Below are positions 40,753 through 52,317 of a stretch of DNA of 64,000 nt, piece by piece. The stretch spans positions 372,001 through 436,000 of the forward strand of contig MCFH01000002.1 in NCBI GenBank assembly GCA_002104945.1, given 5' to 3'. The notes under the pieces are model-generated. The model was not told the DNA's origin, did not search any database, and saw only the letters and a program-made list of their open reading frames with translations. The stretch comes from Piromyces finnis (taxonomy: Eukaryota; Neocallimastigomycota; Neocallimastigomycetes; Neocallimastigales; Neocallimastigaceae). Each line of letters begins with the position of its first letter. Position 1 is the first letter of the stretch. The translations under genes and the position numbers were made by a program.

Positions 40753-41700
40753 TTATATACCATACAACTTTTAATTTCAATTTAAATAGTTATAATTAGA
40801 AATATTAAATATGTATTTTTTTTTAAAAAAAAAATTCTTAAAAAAACTATACTATATTTAGTGTATTATCCATAAATATTAAACACTGAAAAATAGTTTA
40901 TCTTTTTACTTTTCTTAATCATTTTATAAAATTATAATAATAAATATTTTTCAAAAGATGTAAAGGAAATATAAAAAGAATATAGATATTTTATATACAT
41001 TATATATATTTATTTATATTTTTTTTTTTTAAAAAAAAAGAAAAGTATAAATATTTTAATAACTTAATCAATAACTTTAAATTTTAGATAAACTTGTAAT
41101 TAAAAAAAGATTAACATTTATTATAAAAACTATATTTTTATTCGTTGTTAGTTGAGATGTTAAACTAACTTTAAATATTCTATATAAAATATATAAAAGG
41201 TTATTATATAATCAATATTAAAAGTAATATTAAATATCCTTTTGTATTTTATACATTTTTTATATTCTATACAATTTCTCTATACATTTCCTTTTTCTTT
41301 TTTTTAATACAAAAAATAGATAACAAACATTTTTAATTGGTGATTTTTTTTCTTTTATTCTTTATATAATAACTAGTTTTTTTATATTATCTTATAAACA
41401 AAATTAAAAAAAAAAAGAGGTAGGAACAATATATATATATATATATATATAACTACTTTTTTTTATTATTATAAAAAATGTATAAAAGTTTTTTATTTAA
41501 AAAAAAAAGGGATTAGTTTTAACCTTGATCCTTTTTTTTTTTTTTTTTTGTTTGTTTGTTTGTTTTAAATATAAAACAAAAATTTAATTTTATTCCTATT
41601 AAATTTTCAATCATATAATTTTCAAGAGAATTTATAGAAAATGAAGAATATATTTATTACTGAACTATTTTTTTTTTTCACAACCCCTTTTAACATTTAA

Positions 41701-41882
41701 TATTGAGGCATGATTTATGAAATATCATATTATTAATATTGTAAGTTTTATCCTATCCATTTGTTATATATGAATAGAATCAAGGAAGATGCCTCAATAC
41801 CTTTTTTTTTTTTTTTAATTCTATTCTTATATGGATATGTTTCATATAAGAATAGAATTAAAAAAAAAAAGTATTGAGGTAT
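41701..41882. repeat. Foldback element with TATTGAGGYAT boundaries
   Basis: TATTGAGGCAT (41701) is inverted as ATGCCTCAATA (41790) and appears again as TATTGAGGTAT (41872). Between the last two, arms 41791-41833 and 41843-41879 pair over about 37 bp (including TTCTATTCTTATATG) around a loop of about 9 bases. A third partial copy (TGAATAGAATCA) lies at about 41771. This is the clearest mobile-element-like structure in the desert. Confidence 0.65.
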
Positions 41883-42730
41883 TAATGTAGATTTAAGGAT
41901 TATACCACTAAAACTAAATACTATATATATTACATATATGTACTTTTATGAAATAGAAATATAAAAACTGTTATCTTTTTATTTCCTTTCACCTTTCATA
42001 TGACACTTTTTTTTTTATTTCATTTCATCCTCATTTTCAAGAAAAATTCAATTTATATATAAAATAAAATTTGATGTGACATCCTCTTGTGTACATTGTA
42101 TACATTGTATACATAAACTTTTTAACCAATAAAAGTATGTAAAATAATAAAATCATATTCGTGCTTCATATTTTCTATACTGATGCATTTCAAGTTCACG
42201 TTTTTTTTTTTAAAAAAAAAAAAAAGATTCCATTAACATTTTTATTTTATTTAAAATGAATTAATAAAAAAAAAGAAACGTTATATAAAAGACAAAAAAA
42301 AAGAAAAGAAAATAAATATAAACTATTTCTTTTAATTCTTTTTTTTTTTTTTCAAAATCAAAAAAATTATAATAAAAAAAAAGAAATTTTCAAGCCATAT
42401 ATTTTTCTTTAATCTATCCAATGATTATCATACTATTTTATGTATTAACAGTATAATTTTTAAGCCTAAATTTATTTTCATTTATTATTAATATTTTTTA
42501 TCAAAATGTATTATTTCATTAAATACGCCATAAATTCTATTTCATAAATTTTAATTTTACATATTTTTATGTTTAAAGATTTACCAGTCATATTCTTTTT
42601 TGTAATAATTCTTGTTATTTTTATTTCATTTTAATAGTTTTTAAAGTTTTAAATAATATTAATTAATAATAATAATAATATTTAATAATAAATAATATTT
42701 AATAATATTAATTAATAATAACAAAACAAA

Positions 42731-42820
42731 ATTTTTAAAGGGAAATAAAAATGGAAAAAAAAAATATAATTAATTAATTATTATTAATTTTTTTTTCCAT
42801 TTATATTTCCCTTTAAAATT
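42731..42820. repeat. Inverted repeat (hairpin-forming)
   Basis: AATTTTTAAAGGGAAATAAA with AATGGAAAAAAA (42731-42764) pairs with TTTTTTTTCCATTTATATTTCCCTTTAAAATT (42788-42820) around an ATTAATTAATTA-type loop. The stem is about 32 bp with one or two mismatches. It could be a MITE relic or hairpin RNA. Confidence 0.6.
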
Positions 42821-43212
42821 CCAATTTTTTTTTTTTTTTTTTTTTAAAACAAGGAAAAAGAAAAAAGAAATCAAAATTTATTATAATAAAAATAAATAAA
42901 AATAAATAAAAGTCGATCTTTATAAGGTTTTCACTTTTTGATAAAGGTATTTTTACTTTTTTTTTTTTTTTTTTTATATAAACATTGGTTGATAACAATT
43001 TTAGTTTAATGAACAATATACCCAAAGTTTTAATAGTAATTCATTAAAGTTGTTTATCTATACTTTATAATTTATGATTTAAATAAAGGTTTTTTTTTTT
43101 TTTTTTTAAATAGTAAATGAAATAGTTTATATATTTTTATATTACTTTTATAATACCTTTTTTTAAAAGTTTGTTTAATCTTCCATTAATATAATTTGTA
43201 TTAATGAAATAT

Positions 43213-43332
<120 letters not shown>

Positions 43333-43675
43333 AGAAAAAACATGTATAGATAGGTGTAAAAAATATTAGTATAGATGGATAATTTTTAAAAATATTATTT
43401 TACTAACTTTTTTTTTTATAAATATTATTGGTATTTCTATTATCTTAAATCAATTATTACAAAAAAAAATAGTTATAATTTTAAAAAGGATCATACAAAA
43501 ATTTATTTACTATAATACTTGTTAAAAGAAAAAACAATAATAATAATAATTTTTTTTTCTTAAAGTCTTTTGAATAAATAAAGTAAAAATAAAACACAAC
43601 CAAACAAAAGAAAAATAAAAAAACTTTATAAAATAATTATTTTATCAGTAATAACAATAAAAAAAATTAGCCAAA

Positions 43676-45460
43676 ATGATGATGATAAGCGGTTTGATAC
43701 TTCTTTTCACTTTATTTGCCCAAGTTTTCGGTCAACAAAAAGCATCTAGTTGTTATAAACCAGAATCTTATTCAAGATATGCTGATAAGGGTGCTATTTC
43801 TATTTTACCAGAAAGTAGTATGATTTGTTCTAAACACGGTTTAATAATGGATTTATGTGAAGAAATGGAAATTAGATTAGTTGAATTACGTTACTACCCA
43901 CGTATTCCATACAACGCTACTGTTTCTATTACTTTCTATAATGAAGATGAAAGTGAATTTGTTACTTATGACGCTCTTACTACTAGTAATGTTAAGGGTC
44001 CATCTCAAGTAATTATGGCTTTAAAATTACTCTATCTATAAATATTTTATTAGGTTATGATAATATTAGGTGTATCAAAAGTTATATTATTGAAGAATAT
44101 AGTAACACACACACACAAAAAAAAAGGGTGTGAGGACAATATATTTAAATATTAAGATCAATTCATAGGAGGAAATAATTCAAATATACGGATTTTTTTT
44201 AAAAGTGATTCAATAATTGCTATCCTTTTTTTTTTTTAAAAAAAGATAAAAATATTGATATATTATTCCCTTTTTTTCATCAATAATAATATGTGACATA
44301 CTAGGATACGATGACATTATTAAAAATTAGAATTAAAAAGGATAAAGGATAAAAATGATGATACTTTGATTTATTAAATGAAATAACCTAATAAAATATT
44401 AATGATTCATTTATAGTTTAGAATCAATATAAATGGTTAAAAAATCATTTTTGACCATCTTTTATATTTCATTTGATGATTTAATCCATATTTATTCATT
44501 ATGCTCTTTACTAATTTACATCTTCCTTTATAATATATATTCAAATTTTATAGTTTTTCCACGTCCCAGAAGAAAATATAATATCCAAGGTTAAAAAAAT
44601 TAATATTATTTTACCGGATGAATTCTGTGGTAGAACTCTTGATAGTGATGAAGAAAAAACTTTATTCTTTGCTTTCATTGGCCGTTTAACAAAGAGTATA
44701 TATTACTTTTTTTTTTTTTTTGTCCCATTATATATATATATATATAAAAATCAAAGGAATAATAGAAAGGTATTCATAATGATAATATTTTAAATATTTT
44801 ATATAGATGATATTCCAGATTACGTTCCATCTCTTAGTACTGATAAGCAATATGCTGAAAATGAACTTGTTAGTATGCTTTTTTTTTTATTATAAAATAA
44901 AAATAGTATAAAGAATATAGGCATAGACATATAGATATAAAATAAAAATGACATAAAGAATATAGGCATAGACATAAAATAAAACAAAACTTAATTTTTA
45001 TAAAATGTAATATTAATGAATTGTTGTATAAATTTTTAAATTTTTATCAAAACTGTAACAATAGGATAATGCTTGTAACAATGAATTTGATTCCCTTCCA
45101 TTAAATTTCCTTGTTCCAGCTGAAATGAGAAATTCTCTTTTCATTGATATTCAAAACATTCATAGTCGTCAACAAGATTTCATGACTAAAGTTGGCATGG
45201 GTATTAAGTTATTCTTAAAACAAAAGGATCAAAATGATATTGATAATGAATGTCGTGGTTACTTATACATTATGGCATTAAACCAATGTGATATTGCTCG
45301 TTCTAAGCATGCTGATTATGAAAATAGATTTGGTGCTGAATATAAGCCATTACCAAATTATATAACTGATCTTATTAGAAAATTAGAACCAGAAACTTTA
45401 CCAAAAACTTTAACTCAATGTGTAAAAGATTTAAAGATTATCAATTCTTCTGAAGATTAA
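43676..45460 (+). CDS. Secreted cysteine-containing orphan protein
   Basis: Four exons: 43676..44008, 44554..44695, 44807..44868 and 45065..45460 (intron phases 0, 1, 0), giving 310 aa. The start ATG has a GCCAAA context and is followed by two more Met codons. Residues 1-20 form a signal peptide (MMMISGLILLFTLFAQVFGQ) with a likely cleavage after AQVFG. The mature part has eight cysteines (SSCYK, MICSK, DLCEE, EFCGR, NACNN, NECRG, NQCDI, TQCVK), an even number suited to disulfides. There is no transmembrane segment or recognisable catalytic motif. The sequence is soluble-protein-like, with a predicted helical C-terminal half. I do not recognise the family. The first intron is unusually long (545 bp) and the third carries a 45-bp direct repeat. 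Its GC content is well above the flanks, as expected of a real, probably well-expressed gene. Confidence 0.78.
44892..44975. repeat. Direct repeat inside an intron of the secreted orphan
   Basis: The 39-bp segments 44892-44930 and 44937-44975 match except for about three bases (AGTATAAAG versus GACATAAAG), giving a period of 45 bp. The repeat is intronic and has no evident splice role. Confidence 0.8.
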
Positions 45461-46170
45461 ATTTGAAGGAAAGGAAAAAAGAAAAAAAAAAAAAACAGCA
45501 ACTTTTTTTTCGTTCATTTATTATTATTTTTTTTTAGAATGATTAATTTTTATAAAACTTTATATACAAATATTTTTTTTTTTTAAGATGTATAAAATAT
45601 AAATCATTTATATCTTTTTTTTCTTTTTTTTTATAATTCAAGCAAATAATATTAAAAATAGTAAAAAAAAAAAAAATTATCATAGTCTTTATAATGAAAA
45701 GAAAAAAAAAAACAAATAAAAAAAGTTAATAATACAAAAAAAAAAATAAAATAAAATAAAAATATAATAAAAAAAAACTATAAAAATATCTTTTTTTTTT
45801 TTTTTTTTTTCATTTCTTCTTTCTATTCAAATGATAAATTAAGGTTGTTATTGTTAAATCAACCTTTTTTTTAAGGTTGCTTTGTAGCCTCTCAAAAAAT
45901 TAATTTTTTTTTATTAATAAAAAGATTTTTGTTTTATAATTTATTTTTTATATATTTATATATAATTTATATATAAAAAATTTATATCAATTTATTCATA
46001 TTTATTTTATTTTTTATAAAATAAAAAAAATAAAAAAAGAAAAAGAAAAATCTTAAAAATAGAGCCATCTCAAAATTATTTAAAATATAATAATAATAAC
46101 AATAATAGGAATCAATTTTTTTTTTTTTTAATAAACATTTTAAAATTTGAAATTTACAATTACAAATAGA
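45461..46170. other. Intergenic spacer with a small stem-loop
   Basis: This holds the orphan gene's 3' UTR and the ankyrin gene's promoter and leader. At 45841-45866, AAGGTTG and CAACCTT form a 7-bp stem, and a third AAGGTTG follows at 45873. Otherwise there are only A and T runs. Confidence 0.5.
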
Positions 46171-47583
46171 ATGATTTGTAATTATAATTCTGAAAGTTTT
46201 GAACTTTTACAATTAATTAAAGATAATAATTTTGAAGGAATTAAAGAATTTATTAATGGTCATGTTATCAATATTGATGAAATTGATAGTGACGAAAATC
46301 CTTTAATATATTCAATAAAAAATGGTAATTCCGACTCCATTGTTGAATTACTTATTACGCATATTAAAGAAATAAATTTTGAATTGGGAAATGGAGAAAC
46401 TCCATTAGCGGCAGCATTAGCAGCTAAAAGAATACCTGTTGCCACAATGTTAATATCAAACGGTTTTAATATCAATTATAAAAATAAAAATAATGAAAAT
46501 ACCCTTATTTATCTTTTAAAAAAAAAAGAAATATCTAGACGTGCCCTTTTTTTCCTTATGGACCATAATAATGCAATTGATATTAATGAAAAGGATAAAA
46601 ATAATAGGAATGCCCTTATGTATGCTGTAGAATATCAAAAAAGTCAACTTGTAAAAGATATTCTTGAATATTATATCATGGATAATAAATTTATTATTGA
46701 CCTTGTAATGATGAAGAAACAAAATATTTATGGTAGTTCTGCTTTTTTGTCTGAACGAATAAATAAAGAATTTCAAAAATTAAATGTCAATGACTTGGAC
46801 GAAGAAGGAAATTCTGCATTACTTTTAGCGTGTAATCACTCAGATAATACTATTGTTAATCTTTTACTTGATTTTGGTGCTGATGTTAATATTTGTAACG
46901 CTCGCGGTGAAACGCCTCTTCTTCAAGCATGTCATGATGGTAATTTAGAAAGAGTGGTCCACTTTATTCAACATAATGCAAATATTAATGCAACTGATTG
47001 TTTTTCAAGTACACCCCTTATTTTGGCCTGTGAATACGGTCACGTAGAGGTAGTTAAGTATCTTTTAGAACAAGGAGCTAATATTAATGCTGCCGATAGT
47101 AATGGAGATACACCCATTATTATTGCTTGTCTTATTGGTAGTAAGGAAATCATGGAATTACTTTTAGCCTTTGGTGCCGATATTAATGCTAGAAATGCTT
47201 ACAGTAGTACCTTATTAATGACTTCGGTCAATAATGAAAATATTGACATGGTAAAGTTTATTCTTCATTACCCAATACGCATTGATGATGTTAATAATGA
47301 TGGTAAAACAGCTTTATTCCTCGCCACTGATAATAGAAATTTTGAAATTGTAAAGGAATTAGTTGATCGAGGTGCAAATGTAAATATACCAAATCATCAT
47401 CATAGTACACCGTTAACTTTAGCTAGTGAAAATGGTGATAAACAAATTGCTGAATATTTATTACAACATGGTGCCGATGTTCATGCAAAAGATAATGATG
47501 GTGATTCTTCTTTAAAATTAGCAAGAGAAGGTCATTTCACAGAAATTGAACAACTTCTTTTACAATATGGTGCACAATTTTAA
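46171..47583 (+). CDS. Ankyrin-repeat protein
   Basis: A single exon of 470 aa. I start it at ATG 46171 (MICNYNSESFELLQLIKDN); the frame is open to a TTG at 46147 but that is not a likely eukaryotic start. Ankyrin repeats span almost the whole protein. The first few are degenerate, and from about residue 210 there are eight or so canonical 33-mers, for example EGNSALLLACNHSDNTIVNL, RGETPLLQACHDGNLERVV, STPLILACEYGHVEVVKYLL and GDTPIIIACLIGSKEIMELL. It ends right after the last repeat (LLQYGAQF). There is no SOCS, F-box, signal peptide or membrane segment. Such free-standing ankyrin proteins are protein-interaction adaptors and are expanded in anaerobic fungi. The partner is unknown. Confidence 0.92.
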   Translation: MICNYNSESFELLQLIKDNNFEGIKEFINGHVINIDEIDSDENPLIYSIKNGNSDSIVELLITHIKEINFELGNGETPLAAALAAKRIPVATMLISNGFNINYKNKNNENTLIYLLKKKEISRRALFFLMDHNNAIDINEKDKNNRNALMYAVEYQKSQLVKDILEYYIMDNKFIIDLVMMKKQNIYGSSAFLSERINKEFQKLNVNDLDEEGNSALLLACNHSDNTIVNLLLDFGADVNICNARGETPLLQACHDGNLERVVHFIQHNANINATDCFSSTPLILACEYGHVEVVKYLLEQGANINAADSNGDTPIIIACLIGSKEIMELLLAFGADINARNAYSSTLLMTSVNNENIDMVKFILHYPIRIDDVNNDGKTALFLATDNRNFEIVKELVDRGANVNIPNHHHSTPLTLASENGDKQIAEYLLQHGADVHAKDNDGDSSLKLAREGHFTEIEQLLLQYGAQF

Positions 47584-48852
47584 AAGAAAAAAAAAAAGAT
47601 CCATACATATCAAAAAATATCTTTACACTTTATCTACTACATATTACTATTACTACTACTACTACTACACTATAATTAGTAAACCAGTTAATAAAAAAAA
47701 AAAAAAAAAAAAAAAAAAAACGGGAATAAAATAGATAAATATAATTGTTTATAAAATTAAATCGTCATAATAGTTTTTTTTTTTTTCTTTTTATAAATTT
47801 TTAAATATATTGTATTATTGTATTATATATTTATTATTATTATTTTAATCTTTTAAAGTAATATATCTTATTCTTTTTATTTTTTATATTAATAAATATC
47901 CATTTTAAACATGAATTAACCTATCTAAATAAATATCATATTTTTTTTTTTTAAAAAAAACAACCACCACATTTGATAATATATTAAAAAAAAAAAAAGA
48001 AACTTTTCTTCTTCTTCCTCTTTTTTTTTTTTTTTTTTTAATTCTACAATATTTTTGATGATGTATATACATGTTATGCCTATATAAAAGAAGAAATATA
48101 AAAATATTTTTAAAATAATAACATAAAAGTAAAATCATTTTTCATTTTTAAAGCAGAATAATATATAACATTATATAACATTTATTTTATAATGTTTATT
48201 TTTTTTTCAAAGTAATGGTCTTTTACCTTTATATCAAAACTATTTCATCCTATTCAAATATTCAAATACCATTACCTTTTTTTTTAATAATATAAATGAA
48301 TAATAATTTTAATTTATAATATTTTAAAGAAAAATATTAATATAAATTAAAATTATTTTAGAAAAAAATATTAAAAAATATTTTTTTTTTTTTTTTTTTT
48401 CTTTATATAAAATTTAAAGATATAAATTCATTATAAAAAAGTAATTTAAATAATATATATAATGTGATACCCTGTCTTTTTCTTTTCTTTTTTTCTTTTT
48501 GTTATTATTTACTTTTTATTGTATTAAATTTCCTTTTTTTTTTTATATTTTTTTTAAAAAAAATTATAAAAACTAACCATAACCCAATAACAATTCAGTA
48601 AATAATATCTTTAGGTAAAAATATTAGTGATAATGAAATATTCGATATTTAATATTATCAAATTTAAAAATAACCATTTCCATTAATAATATATATATAT
48701 ATGTTTTATTATATTTATTAATTATATATATAATAGTTAATAGTTTTATATATATTTTAATTTATTTTTTTTTTTTCAATTTCAATTTCAATTTCAATTT
48801 CATTGTCAATTTCATTGTCAATTTCATTTTCATTTTCATTTTTAAAATAATA
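47584..48852. other. Intergenic region upstream of the Cdk8 gene
   Basis: A+T-rich DNA with long A (about 47693-47720) and T runs, a TAC/ACT run near 47640-47667, and a CAATTT pentad/hexad repeat at 48776-48840 just upstream of the Cdk8 ATG. No gene was found. Confidence 0.5.
48776..48840 (+). repeat. TTTCAA/TTTCATT pyrimidine-rich short tandem repeat before Cdk8 start
   Basis: Units of CAATTT, CATTGT and CATTTT repeat about ten times directly upstream of ATG 48853. It is probably 5' UTR or core promoter. The position suggests promoter architecture, but the repeat alone proves nothing. Confidence 0.5.
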
Positions 48853-51631
48853 ATGGACCGGACTTATCATAATAAGAAAGACGCTCTAAGGTTAAAAATA
48901 GAGGATAAATATAAAGTTCAAGGATTTATTAATTCAGGAACATACGGAGAAGTATATAAAGCACATAGTTTAAAAACGTAAATATTATATAAAAGAATAT
49001 ATATATATATATATATATTGAATTATAGATTTATTCTTAATTCCATTAATATATTCCTACATGTATATATATTTATATTAATTATATAATATATCGTTAC
49101 CATTCATTATTATTATTATTTTAATTGTCAATAATGCAATTTATCAATAATATTTTATATTAATTGAATTATTAAACTTCATTGTCAATTATTGTTCCTT
49201 TCTTAAAGTAATAAAGAATTTGCTATCAAAGTATTCAAATTAGATAAAGGTGGTGACTATTCATCAAGTGCCTTTTCACAATCAGCATGCCGTGAAATCA
49301 CTGTACTTATCAATTTATTTAATACAATTATTTTATAATATTCAATAATAGCTTTTCTTTTTCATCTTCTTTTTTCTTTTATCAAATTAAATAAATTTGT
49401 AGAGATAATAATTAAGAAATTTTAAATGATAATAGATTTCAAAATTTATATTAAAATCTTTTTATTTTTATCATGTTTCCATCTCTCTCCTTCCTTTTTT
49501 TTTTTTTTTTTTTATTATTAGATTACAAGAGAAATTAACCATGAAAATATCGTTCATTTAGAAGAAGTCATCATAGAACCAAAAGAACGTAAAATAGCAA
49601 TTGTTTTTGACTATTCAGAATATGATTTATTGGTGAGTGGACATTTACGCTTTATTTAAGGGAAACTAAAAATAAAATATATATTTGGATAGGATAAATA
49701 TTCTTTTTATTTTTTATACTTAGCCTTTTTTTCTTTTCTTTTATTTTCTTTTTATTATTATTATTATTATATATTAATTAAATTTTAAAAAGCAAATTTT
49801 ACACTCTCATGGACTTGCCCATCCAAATAGAATACCAATGCATGAATTTATTATGAAATCTATATTATATCAATTATTAAATGGTTTAGCTTACTTACAT
49901 GCGAATTGGATTTTACATAGAGATTTAAAACCAGCTGTAAATATAATTATTATTTTTTTTTTTCCATAGTATATAATTAATAGAAGTATTTTTTAATAAT
50001 ATTAGACTTTGAATTATTACAATTGTTGTTCTAACAATTATTCCTCAAATTCAATTTAAACTATTTTTTTTCTTTATATATTTTAAAGAATATATTAATA
50101 ATGAAAGATGGAACAGTAAAAATAGGTAAGAACGTCATTAAATAATATATATATTGATGAATTTGATAATAACTTTTACATAAAATATTATGAATTTTAG
50201 GTGATCTTGGTTTAGCAAGATTTTTCCAAGAACCAATTCAACCATTAATTAATGGGGATAAAGTTGTTGTAACTATTTGGTATCGTGCTCCAGAATTATT
50301 ATTAGGTGCAAAACATTATACAAAAGCTGTTGGTAAGTTTTTTTTTTTTTTAGAGTTTTTAGTTATCCATATCTACATGTATATATATAGTTAAAATAGG
50401 CATTTTTGAAATTATAAAATTTTTATTGAAATTTTTTTTTTTTTTTGATACATTATTTCATATGTAAATAAAGACATGTGGGCTATAGGGTGTATTTTCG
50501 CAGAATTAATTATTACAAAACCTTTATTTAAGGGAGAAGAAGCAAAAATGGAAAATAAGAAACAAATTCCTTTCCAACGAGATCAATTAAAAAAAATCTT
50601 TGAAATTTTAGGAGTTCCAACAAGTATGCTACTTTATATATTTCTATTTGTAATTTAATATCCCATTTCAATAACTATTTATACCTTTAAATTTTTTCTT
50701 TTTTTATTAACAAAAACTATTTCTATGCTATTCTATCCCCATCACATCACCATCACTACAAATCTTAATATTAAAGAACAACAATGGAATGATATTGATC
50801 ATTTACCCGAATCTAAAAATCTTAAAGGTTTTGGAGAGTAAGTTTTAAAATTATTTTTTATTTTTTGTTAATTAGATTCGATAATTAATAAAATGAACTG
50901 TATAGGCAAAATATAATATAGTTTTTTGAAAATTTAATGAAAATAAGATGGTAATATTTAAAAATTTTTAATATACATATATATATATAGTTATAAAAAT
51001 ACATTTGAATCGTATATGAAGCAAAATGCTCCTACTTGGAATAGTAAATCAGGATTTGATTTATTAACAAGAATGCTTATTTACGATCCAAAACGTAGAA
51101 TTACAGCTGAAGAAGCTTTAGATCATCCCTATTTCAAGGTAATTTTATATATTATTTTTTTTTTTTATAATTAATAATGAAGTTGATATTTTCCAAAATA
51201 TCTTATTAAATTAATAATCTAAAAAAATATATATATATCTATCAAAATACATAATAAAAATTTAAATTTTTACAGGAGGAACCATTACCAGTAATGAAGT
51301 AAATATTATTTTTATTTTTTTATTTTTAGTTTATAATATAAAAATACTACATGACTCTATATTAAATTTTTTATAATTATAAACTTGGTAGTAATAATTT
51401 TTTAATTTGTTTTTAATTTTTAATATTTCTATATAATATAAATATGTATATATTTTTTATTTTAATAGTCCATTTGAAGTAAATAACGTTAAATATCAAC
51501 ATCGTAAATTAACACCAATATCAGAAAAGCAAAAAATGCATCATCATATGAACCCAGGTATGCAAATGGGTCATGGTATGAATAGAAATATTGCTGATAA
51601 AAGACAAATAAAGCGAGCTCGTGTTAATTAA
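48853..51631 (+). CDS. SSN3: Cyclin-dependent kinase 8, Mediator kinase (Ssn3/Srb10 type)
   Basis: Eleven exons: 48853..48977, 49209..49302, 49522..49632, 49793..49936, 50089..50125, 50201..50332, 50474..50623, 50777..50837, 50991..51138, 51276..51298, 51469..51631, giving 395 aa with every phase closing. Kinase signatures: GSTYGEVYK-like P-loop ([12 protein letters not shown]), FAIKVFK (catalytic Lys), SACREIT (the CDK8-specific SMSACRE helix in place of PSTAIRE), [17 protein letters not shown] (catalytic loop), [28 protein letters not shown] (no activating Thr/Tyr pair, as in CDK8) and [11 protein letters not shown]. The C-terminus [10 protein letters not shown] mirrors the KKVRVV tail of animal CDK8. 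CDK8 with cyclin C phosphorylates RNA polymerase II machinery and transcription factors as the Mediator kinase module. One difference is DLG where CDK8s usually have DMG. Assignment is firm from the combined signatures. Confidence 0.93.
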
Positions 51632-52058
51632 AAAAAATAAACAAGTAAACAAACAAAAAAAAAATAGTTATATCCTTTAAATCCTCGGGGAGTTTTTTTT
51701 ATTTTATTTGTAAACTGTTTCACACACATATACACACATATCACACCACCTTTTTTTTTTTGTTTATCATTTATTAATTCATTATATTCCTTTTTAAAGA
51801 TAAAGACTATTATACAATTTTTTATCTCTTTTAATAAAAATGATTAAAAAACGCAGTAATATATATAATATTTTTTTAAAGAGTTAAAAAAAAAAAAAAA
51901 AGAACTTAATTTATACATTTAAAATATATTTTTATCATATCCTTTTTTTATTTTTTATTTTATTTGTAATACAACATAATTATAAATGTAAAAGTAATCA
52001 ATTAAATTAATGAATTATCAGATGTATTATGTAAATAAACAATTCAATCATCAAAACA

Positions 52059-52102
<44 letters not shown>

Positions 52103-52317
52103 TTAATTAAAATAATATATAAATCATTATTTGTTATTATTTATTATTATTATATATATATAATATTTTATATTAAAAAAAAATTATATCCTAATATTAT
52201 TATTATTTATTTTAAAATATCTTAAATATTTATTAAATAGTTACATTTAAATAGAATTTATTATTATTATTATTCTTTTCCCCTTTTTTATATAGAAATA
52301 TATAATATAAATTAGAA
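51632..52317. other. Convergent 3' spacer between Cdk8 and RasGEF genes
   Basis: Both neighbouring genes end here. It contains a CACACATATACACACATAT run near 51721-51740 and a T24/A11 switch at 52062-52101. No gene was found. Confidence 0.55.

Noticed and set aside
46147-46170. Extended start (TTG) for the ankyrin gene
   Set aside because: TTG is not a normal start in nuclear fungal genes; ATG 46171 is the first ATG in frame.
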